In this document: piece by piece, positions 55,805-64,000 of the stretch | Layout of the letters: each line of letters opens with the position of its first letter | How positions within the stretch are numbered: the stretch's first letter is position 1 | Origin: Sternotherus odoratus | Taxonomy: Eukaryota > Chordata > Testudines > Kinosternidae | Direction: 5' to 3' | NCBI GenBank assembly: GCA_032164245.1 | Contig: JAVMKO010000003.1 | Location: 69,386,390-69,450,389 of the forward strand | Length of the DNA: 64,000 nt | Translations under genes and position numbers: made by a program | The notes under the pieces: model-generated | What the model was told of the DNA's origin: nothing | Database searches by the model: none | Seen by the model: only the letters and a program-made list of their open reading frames with translations

Positions 55805-55912
55805 AAAATCTGTTGGATGATTTAGTTGGGGATTGGTCCTGCTTTGAGCAGGGGGTTGGACTAGATGATCTCTGGAGGTCCCTACCAACCCTGATATTCT
55901 ATGATTCTATGA
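55805..55912 (+). mobile_element. CR1-type 3' end (CR1 or CR1-mobilised SINE)
   Basis: Contains tgagcagggggttggactag, atgatctctggaggtcccta and an ending attctatgattctatga, the terminal repeat recognised by CR1 reverse transcriptase. Only about 110 bp is present. It could belong to a tRNA-derived turtle SINE sharing that tail. Confidence 0.75.
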
Positions 55913-55919
55913 CCTCCTC

Positions 55920-56765
55920 AGGTGACCCTCCCTACTCCGCCCCCAGCCCGGGGCCCCCACTCTCTCCCCATCCCCTTACTGGGGAGAGGGCTCTGTTCTC
56001 CTCCTGCTGCGCTGGAAACTTCGGAACCACAGGAGGGAAAGAAGCAGAAGATGGGTCCACTGGGCAGCCTCATGCCTGCAACTCCTTCAGCATGGCTGCA
56101 CCACCTCCAGCCCTTCCACTCAGGGTTTCTTCCATCTGTATAACAGCAGCCCTTCCTCCAGAAGGGCTGGGGGCAAGGCTGGGGGTACAGCTCACGGTAC
56201 AGCCATGCCAGAGGAGCTGACAGTGACAGTGTGGAGTTTCCGGTGGCCTCATCTTCTGCTCCTTACCCACCTGTGGTTCCCAGGAGAGCCCCGTGGTTTG
56301 GGGGGAAAGGAGCAGAACACTGGCACTCCTCTGGTGGCTGTACCACTGTTAGCCCTGCCCCCCAGCCCTGTCCTCTGGCAGTGGCGGGGCTGCTGACGTG
56401 CAGACAGAGCCAGAGGAGATGCAGCTCCATGGATGGGCAGGGATGGGGCTGGGGGTTCTGCTCCCTCCCCAGTTAAGAGGGGCAGCGGGGAAAGGAGAAG
56501 AACGTTGGCTGCTCCTTCTGTGACTGTACCTCCCCCAGCCCTGTCCTTCAGCTGGTCTGCTGTTGTACAGATAGAGAAGACCCTGCATGGAAGGGCTGGG
56601 GGTCGGTACAACTGTGCCGGAGGAGCTTCCGGCATGGGGCTGCCCAGCGGCCCCACATTCTGCTCCTCCTCTGTCTTTCTGGTACGCTGTACCAACTATA
56701 AATATCTTGCTGGTACGGTGTACCGGACCATACCACCGTACTTGCACTGCTGCAGCTCCAATGGC
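55920..56765. repeat. GC-rich composite repeat with internal degenerate units
   Basis: Three or four imperfect units carry 'agaagggctgggggc', 'gccagaggagctg' and 'ctgtacagat..agaccctgc' words (about 56150-56230, 56350-56460, 56560-56640). It ends in tggtacgctgtaccaacta and tggtacggtgtaccggac (56680-56730), near palindromes of ggtac. All large ORFs (up to 189 aa) occur on both strands at once and are not genes. Confidence 0.5.
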
Positions 56766-57634
56766 GTCACAAAAGAAAGAAAAGTGGCTGTATTCATCAT
56801 CCCGCTTGGAACTTTTAAAAGCAGGCCAGAGATGCTCATGGCAGAAAGAAACGGCGAGGGCATATAGAAAAATGCCACTGGATCCTGACTCACCAGACCC
56901 CCTTCTATTTCTATTCATGACTATGGCTCAGAAGACAGACGGTCGTGTGCGTCAAATTGTCAGTTAGCTTTCTGATATTTTTTCCAAAGATATTTTGAGA
57001 CTCCATAATTAATTTTCACTTGTAGATTATGAAGCCATAGATGAGCCCTTCTTTCCAGAAGTGAAAAACCAATGCATTAGAAATCCATCGTGCCACCTCA
57101 CTTCTATCCCTTAACTAACATTTCATTCTTCTCTTTGTGTCCAATACCTCAAATTGTTGAGCACCTCCTAGGAGGCCATATGCCTCTATTTATGCCAATA
57201 GAATTGGAAGGGAAGTAGCATCTCCTGAAAGGAACTCAGCGTCTTCAGGGATAGGGCCTTCATCTTGAAAATAAAAATAGTCAATTTCATTTTCAACTAT
57301 CTTATTCCTCAGCACCCCATTTGTGGGGGCAAATTCAATGTCTGGTTAAGAAAGAAATGTCAGGGTTTTTTTTACCCCCATTTATTCAAAAATCCCAAGA
57401 CTCTGTTCTGAAAACTGCTGTCTCCAGCATTGACGGTTGTGCCTGATTAGTAGAAGAACATTCTTTATAAGTCTCTTTGATAACCTATAAATTGAGAATT
57501 CGCTTTCAGGTTATCTACATTTGTCTACATTACTGAAGAACAAGTTCTCAGAAAACTGTAAATAGAGAGGTCAGGCAATTATCATTATTTTAAGAATGTC
57601 TATGTTGTGTCATAAGGGAGAACAGTTCCATCAT
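56766..57634. other. unassigned intergenic DNA
   Basis: No supported feature. Confidence 0.4.
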
Positions 57635-57720
57635 CATAGATTCACCGATTTTAAGGCTAGAAGGGACAATTATGATTATCTGATCTGACCTCTTGCAAAA
57701 CACAGACCAAAAACCCTCAA
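57635..57720. repeat. interspersed repeat ('gctagaagggacaat' type), copy 2
   Basis: Contains atagattcaccgattttaag, gctagaagggacaattatga and atctgacctcttgcaaaac, in the same order as 47368-47480. Confidence 0.55.
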
Positions 57721-60700
57721 TCCAGACATTGTATACATAGTATTTTCTTCCTTAAAATGAATTGTCAGTAGCATTGGCTTGATGGGGTGGTTAAAACAAC
57801 CTCCATTGTTTGTTTTAGGGAAAACCATTCTTGAAATGAATAGGTATGCAAGAGGCCAAATTCTTCTCTGTGTAACTGCAGTGAAATAGAATTATACCTG
57901 ACATGAAATCTGCCTAGTGAATGTACGTTGTGCACTGAGGTCTGTCTACTAGTGAACATCTCTAATAGCTTTAGGGATGGATCCCTTCCATTTCTAAGCA
58001 TTCTCAAATCTGATTGCCTTCAGTGTGTATTTTGCATATTATATTTCAAAACATATGATCATATCATTGCATTGCACTTTTGATGGACAAAACAAACAAG
58101 GCAGGAAAATATGCCTGTTTATGAATTAGTGCCAGCCTATCAAATTTCAGACTTCTACTTGGTGCTATACTGGATTAGGCTTCACTCCCAAAACCTGTGA
58201 TCTGTGTAAGGGATGAGGAGGCTGCCAATGCCAATCAGCAGACTGAACCAATGTGGGAACTAAGAGTGGAGCTGGTGGGTTTAACAGATGCTTCAAAATA
58301 ATGGTTCAAAAATCTCTTGGTCTGATCCCCCAATGCAGATCATTTTTACTATCAGAATTATAGTCCTTCCGTTTTAATGTCTTTTTGATTTGTGAAGCAG
58401 TTCCATACACTATGCATTTTTCAAATCAAAGCACATTTAATGCACCGGTACACATGGGTTTTTGTTCCCTTAGGCCTCCTGTCTGTTTTGGTTTATAAAT
58501 AACCTCTTTGAAAAATGGAAGCATCCTTTCTTCAGCAGTCACCAGACAGAATTAGTACAGTCTAACATTTTGGTGTCTTATAGTCTCCTACAAGATATGG
58601 TCTGTAATACAGCTGAGAATTTGCCTGCAGATGACAAGAGCTCTCGTCATCCTTGAGATTTGATGCAAATTTCAGCTGGAAGGTATTCAGAATGAACAAA
58701 TGTCACTGTAGATATAGGTGCTTTATAGTTTTATGTTTTGCGTCTGTATTTTTTTTTAAACCTTCTTTATCTGCTGAGTCAAGCTCTGTCCCTCCTTTAC
58801 CCCCTTCCTTTCCTGGTCTATGTACAGTATGATAATGTGTGAACTGAATACACACAGAGCTGGAGTGATTAGCACTGCAGCCAGTGCAGCTCACTACTGT
58901 TCAATGTACGTGCTCTGAGCAGAGAAGCCATTTCCGGACTAGATATCCATACTCCCTGGGCAAAGGATTTGTAAACTCTCTCCTGGCCCTAGAAGAAAAA
59001 CCCTAATTAGCTAGACTTTTGGTTAACTACTCTGAGACCTGGCACAAAAGGTTTATTACTTTTATAGCTTGCTTTTTTATCTGAGGGGAAGAAAGTCAAA
59101 GCATATTGTGAGAAATGACCACAGTTGCCTCCAGGGAAACCCGTAAGAAAGATCATCATGTATCTTAATTTCCATGCTGTCTCAGTGAAAGGTCAAATGT
59201 CATTATTTATATTGAGAAAAGAAACTTATGGGGAGGTGAAGAAATGATTATATTACTTTCTCTCTCCTTACTCCAATTTCCTGTTCTGGAATGTAGGGAA
59301 ATCAGCTGAACCACAGATCACATACAAGACAGACATAGGAACATTCATCTCAGTGGGGATGAGACATTTATGTTAATACAGAAATGTGTTGTTTATTTAA
59401 CTTGGACACAGTCATATGACCTTCAAATGCCAATGTTGGGGTCAAACTTTAGAAGAGTGACAGAAAGGACCAGTTGGACGGGTGTAAAAACACCAATAAG
59501 AATCCTGCAGTGGAAAAACTTTGAAAATAGGGACTTACTTGTAACTAGGGACTTACGATAGAATAGTTTTATTTCATAATATTTCTACCACTCAATATCA
59601 GATTAAATGATATGCTAGGATTCAAGAGAACTATAGTAGTCGTAAAGCAAATGGGGGAAAATCCTTGGTCCTAATAAAGATGTTAATTACTAAAATGAAT
59701 TTATCCTTTTCTGTCTGATATGCAGGGAGTACTAAGAGTTCTGTTTCTGAACACTAACATTTTCTGAAATCGGGAAAAATAGCCCTCTAAAGAATTCAGG
59801 AACTAGTAATGATTATAGTTATCTGTTGTACTTTAGTGTTTATCCAGTGTAGACAGATATAAAGCTTTGAAGTGAACTAATCATATTGAAACACAAAGGC
59901 AAGGGATATCAGCAGTGTCACAGGTTGAATATGTAAAAAATTCTAAAGACCACATTAAAATTGAATAAGTACCTATCTTACCTATTCCTATAAAATATAT
60001 ATACATGGGAGCACACAGGAATTGTGGGTGTAAAAGACACATAACCTTGATTGAAAATGCACATTTTATGCACGCAATTACCTGTTTCCCCCTGTATACA
60101 TAGATTAATTAATCCTATAAAAATAGTTAGTGCCTGGGTACCATGGCATGTATTCAAGTTAAGGCTTCTGAGAAGCAGATGGGTTGTGCAGAGGGAACTA
60201 AGCACAGTCATATTAGAGCGTAGTGTGATCTTCTCTGAATTCCTTAAACCCCAATCTGAGAGACCCTGAAGCCAAAGTCTCTGCTGGTGTAAATAGGCAA
60301 AACTCTGTTGAGGGCAATGAAGCAGTAACCATTGACACCAGCAGGAAATTTGGCTTTTTGCTGCCAGCTCATGATAGTCTCACTGTAAGCCAGCCTTCCC
60401 GAATCTTTTGGAAGATGACCCTCCCCGCTGCACTTCCCCTGCCCGCCCTTTGGCCCTACCACAGGTTTTTAAAACTCTGCCCATATTTTAGAATTTAGAT
60501 GAAATTGAATTGAATGTTAAAATGCGTCCAAACGTTTTATTCTAAGGAAGGACATATAAAGTATCATCACTGGCATCTGAATTAGCAACCACTGAGGCGA
60601 ATGGAGCACATCATACTTCAAAGCTATAATTCCAGGCTCCCAGCAAACACAGGCAGACATCACTGCATTGGTTACACTGGGGTCATATTTTAAAGATTTT

Positions 60701-63024
60701 TTTCACATCAGTTACAACAAGAGTCTTCTTTTTAAGTGAAAGCTGAGACTTTGGAGAACAGTCAAGGGATCTGTCCATGCCCTCCTGCTAGTCCTTCATG
60801 CATACACACCTCCGCACCTCTAGGGAACCACTTCCCAAAATTTAGAAAATACTGTTATAGGCATTGATAGTTTCTGTGTCACCAGTGAGTTCAGGGTCAT
60901 AAATAGTGGAGCATCCTGATTATCCTGATTCAAGATAATTGTGGGCTCTGAGGATTATTTGGACCCAGAAGCAAATGGGGAGTGAATGGGAGGCACAGAG
61001 TTCTGTGCAAAATGTTCTCAAGGGTTAGCTTCACTCACAAGGCAGGCTGCTACATGTTGTATAAGCTGGAATTCCTGGCTGGCAATGATGAAAAGTCCTA
61101 AGAAGAGGGAGTAACAGTAGTCTAGTCTTGAGGTGAGTTGCTAGCTTCATTGATCATGGTTTGTATGTCCTAGTTTAAAAGGACATTATATGCTGTCAGG
61201 CTCCTGTGGCTACCTGTTTTTCTCAGTAACAAGCGGCAGCAGTGTCTTGTCATTAAAGCAGTGGGACACAGGGCAGAAATTGAAATATGAAACAGGCCTT
61301 TTCAGCTCAAAGCAGGTGGCAACCCTGGATAGATACTCGCTACCTTGACACTCTGTCTTTTGTGAGGCATATCACTTCAATAAAGTGCAAGGTATAAGGG
61401 AGAATTTTATATTTTAATTTTATATCAGACCCTCTGTGTCTTCTGTGTGTCTGTTTTAATGGAAAAAAGGAGAGCAGGCAAGGAGTTAAAACCCTAGCAA
61501 AATGTCATGCCTGAATAATTTTTAAAAGCACCTTGCCTTTTTTTATAGACCACTGATTAATTTTATATAGCATAATGCAGATGAAATGTAGCTTGGGGTA
61601 GGCTGATTACAGTTTCACTAAAACTCCAAGTGTGTGACATATTTCTGTGGATTAGAGAGTGCCTCTTTATTGGACAAGCAGTGCTCTCAGAAGAGATGCA
61701 TCATCAGCATGCACTTTCATTGTCACAAATCATGGAGCTGGAGTTCTTGAAAACTAATTAGACTTGACACTGGCTGTGCAATCCCTAACTAAGGCCAGTA
61801 ATGAGAACAATTATTCATGAAAGAAATGTCTGTCTTTCCTGTGCTAGAGAGGTGAGGGCAGAGGCTTCAAGAAATGAACCAAAAATAGAACCATAACTAA
61901 TCTGTGTATCTAATTTTTACCAGATGTGCTAAAGTAATCTTGCAGAAGGAATATAATGAAATAGCAGCACAGGCACCACTCGATTGCTGAACTTCGGGGA
62001 CTGCTGAGCACAGGTGTGTTCAAAGACCAGAACAGAGATTTGGTATACTGTAAACCTTTTCACCTGTCACCAGCAGGTCAGAGACGTGAGCCTACCTGGT
62101 CTTTCACACATCATTCTTTTACCTACCTAACTGTCCAATTTTACGCCATAGATTCAAACAGCATGTTCACTGCTGTGCTGTGCAATTTGCTGGATGTAGG
62201 ATTATACAACTTGGAATATCAAATGATGTATGAAATAAAATATCACAGCCCAGTGCACAGAGAATACAGAGTGCTATGCAATCACTGGTAGTGGCATTGA
62301 CAGATTGAAGAATCCTGCTTACTTCAGCTTGTACTGAGCACTTCATTTTCCTATAAATAAATATGACAAACTTCCCAGGCTAGTTTCCTCTAACTGGTTG
62401 TTCACGAACAAGGAGGCTGGCAATGGGCAATAAGTGTTTGTAAGGTTCCCCTCCAGTCACTTTACGAAGAGAGTTGAATGGCAAAGGCTCTTTTTAAAGC
62501 CTAATTCTCACCTTGATTCTGTTTTTGAACAACATGTTCTGATTACATATTTCCCTCCGATAGTGAATCAGTACAACATCTTCCCACTTTCTGTGTTCTC
62601 TCCCTTCTCTCTTAGTCCTCTGGAGTTTATGTCAGGGCAATGCCACTTGCTGCAGAAGAAACAAAAGTGATGGAAAATAAGAGAAAACATTCTAGTTAGA
62701 GATGGGCCAGGGATGCTAGGTTTTAGTTCTGCAAAACTGAACCACAACAGAAGGTAAATTAGATGAAGGTTCCATTTAATCCAAACCCCCCAACACTAGA
62801 GGCCAGGGAATGAAATCAAAAGTTTCCATTTAACAAGAACAAACTGGTTGGTTTTGTTTTTGCAAAAATCCATATCAGGGTTAGTTCAGATCCAGGTTTC
62901 ATTTTACATCAACTACAAAAGCTCAAGAACTTAGGCCCAAGTCAGAACCTTTTATCTGAGTTTCTTTCACCTTTTTAATTATGATGTGATGCTGCCAAAC
63001 AATGCTACTTACTCACTTGGAATA
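57721..63024. other. long unassigned AT-rich intergenic stretch
   Basis: 5.3 kb without a gene. 60255-60350 has loose agctggtgtaaa-like and ttgacaccagca words (decayed palindromic MITE), and 60390-60480 is a GC-rich fragment. ORFs (up to 91 aa, 62016-62291) have no domain. Scarcity of recognisable transposons makes this the part most likely to hold conserved regulatory DNA, but I see no direct sign of it. Confidence 0.4.
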
Positions 63025-63240
63025 GTGTATCCAGTTTTTGCCACTTCACCTACAGAAAAATATTGCTGAGAGATGAAAAAGTTTCAGACCAGAGCAATAA
63101 AGATGGTTAGAGGATTCACATAGGATAAGAAACTTCAAAATCTAAAATAGATTAGCCTAGAAAAAGTCAAGTGCAGATTTGATTGTCTTGTCAATGGTTT
63201 GATGGGATGCTATGCAAATATTTTGTCCATAGCTATTCAT
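63025..63240 (+). mobile_element. very degenerate CR1 fragment
   Basis: Contains ggaatagtgtatccagtttt, 'accagagcaataaagatggtta' (compare the CR1 'gagaagagcaacaagaatgattaaa') and 'gtcaagtgcagatttgattg'. It covers the region just after LEYCVQFW in CR1 RT and is older than the other copies. Confidence 0.55.
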
Positions 63241-63589
63241 ATAGAGATATCCTTCTTATTGAGTTCTTCCTCCCCAGTCACCATGATTTATAGATGTCTT
63301 TCAACAGATAAAAGATGATGATTTGAGCATGGTGGAAGTACTGCTCTCCGTGTAACTGATTGTGACATCCATTTTTTTAAAGGACATATGTTGTGGCTGT
63401 CAACTTGCCTCCACCACAGCATGTGCAAACTCACATAGTGGAACTCTTCTGGGTGGCAGGTAGCTTGATTTATCCAAGCTGTGTCACCTGGAAACATGGT
63501 CATGTGTTTCTTGCCGTGAGAAATATCCTGTTTGCTTTGAAGATAAACTCCCTTTGTTTCAGAGACAGTTTTGAATACAATGTCTTAAG

Positions 63590-63645
63590 AGAATAATAAT
63601 AATAACAATACTACTACTACTACTACTAATAATAATAATTAATTA
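63590..63645. repeat. compound (AAT)n(ACT)n(AAT)n microsatellite
   Basis: A run of aataataataataac, then actactactactactact, then aataataataatt. Length is likely polymorphic. Confidence 0.9.
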
Positions 63646-64000
63646 ATGATAGATCACAATAATACCTAAATCTTGCATATCACTTTTCACAGTGCAGTGT
63701 CTTCTCTGTTGAAATTTCAATGAATTTTTTAAAATGTTGAAGACACATTAGCCCTTTGTAGGTGTCAGAATGTCTGGAGCGGCTCATGAGCATGAGTGTC
63801 AACCTCAGGGCAGACTGTCAAGAAGCAGGACACAAACGCCAAACTGGGATTGAGTTTGATACTTAGATTTCAGCAAAAAAATATCAAATGTGAACTCCAC
63901 AAGTACTATAGCAGCCTAAACATGGAGTTACAGACATTCCCCTTGGGAACTCCAGTCTATCTTGCCATCTGCCTTTTGATAGATTGTCTCTTACACCAAA
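63646..64000. other. unassigned intergenic DNA at window end
   Basis: No supported feature. Confidence 0.4.

Noticed and set aside
55774..56967. ORFs of 126-189 aa on both strands
   Set aside because: Same signature of a stop-poor GC-rich repeat; internal repetition is at DNA level, not protein level.
1..64000. tRNA, rRNA, CRISPR or operon structure
   Set aside because: No cloverleaf with proper A and B boxes, no rRNA, no regularly spaced repeats with unique spacers, and the sequence is clearly vertebrate.

Overview
This 64-kb window looks like intergenic DNA from a reptile genome, most likely a turtle (Testudines). No host protein-coding gene, rRNA, tRNA or CRISPR could be supported. The diagnosis rests on several CR1 LINE copies, many short hAT-type non-autonomous DNA transposons, palindromic MITEs of types I associate with turtle genomes, LTRs with TATA and poly(A) signals, and a MIR/CORE-SINE-like relic. 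Family assignments come from motifs, terminal inverted repeats (TIRs) and target-site duplications (TSDs) seen in the sequence plus recall of reptile repeats; no database search was run. Almost all ORFs in the window are shadows of these repeats or chance ORFs.

Layout. 1-9.9 kb: a CR1 fragment (1275-1990), an intact 298-bp hAT MITE with its TSD (2199-2496), an L3/CR1-like relic (3890-4530), a MIR-like SINE (6415-6672) and a minus-strand CR1 3' end split by half a hAT MITE (6871-7917). 9988-15349: the main structure, a minus-strand Ty3/Gypsy retrotransposon fossil with both LTRs, a polypurine tract, and gag, protease, RT-connection/RNase H and integrase relics. It was later hit by a 1279-bp hAT-like foldback element (perfect 8-bp TSD), a truncated hAT MITE and an LTR fragment. 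15496-16378: an 883-bp hAT-like element with a perfect 8-bp TSD.

16-35 kb: mostly unassigned AT-rich sequence with scattered MITEs, a full hAT MITE (22814-23145), a plus-strand CR1 (24470-25488) and a foldback element containing a 721-bp solo LTR (25505-26838). 35-39 kb: two solo LTRs of different families (35771-36116, plus; 36563-37726, minus) and a short non-autonomous Helitron candidate (38653-38849). 41-50 kb: two copies of one palindromic MITE, each split by a different hAT element, plus two more hAT elements at 45.4 and 45.8 kb. 51-57 kb: a SINE/LINE-like repeat and two GC-rich composite repeat blocks. 57-64 kb: mostly unassigned, with one degenerate CR1 and a microsatellite.

Nothing in the window forms a working genetic system. 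Its interest lies in the stratified transposon insertions and in a G-rich tandem array that keeps four identical 45-bp hairpins inside one DNA transposon.
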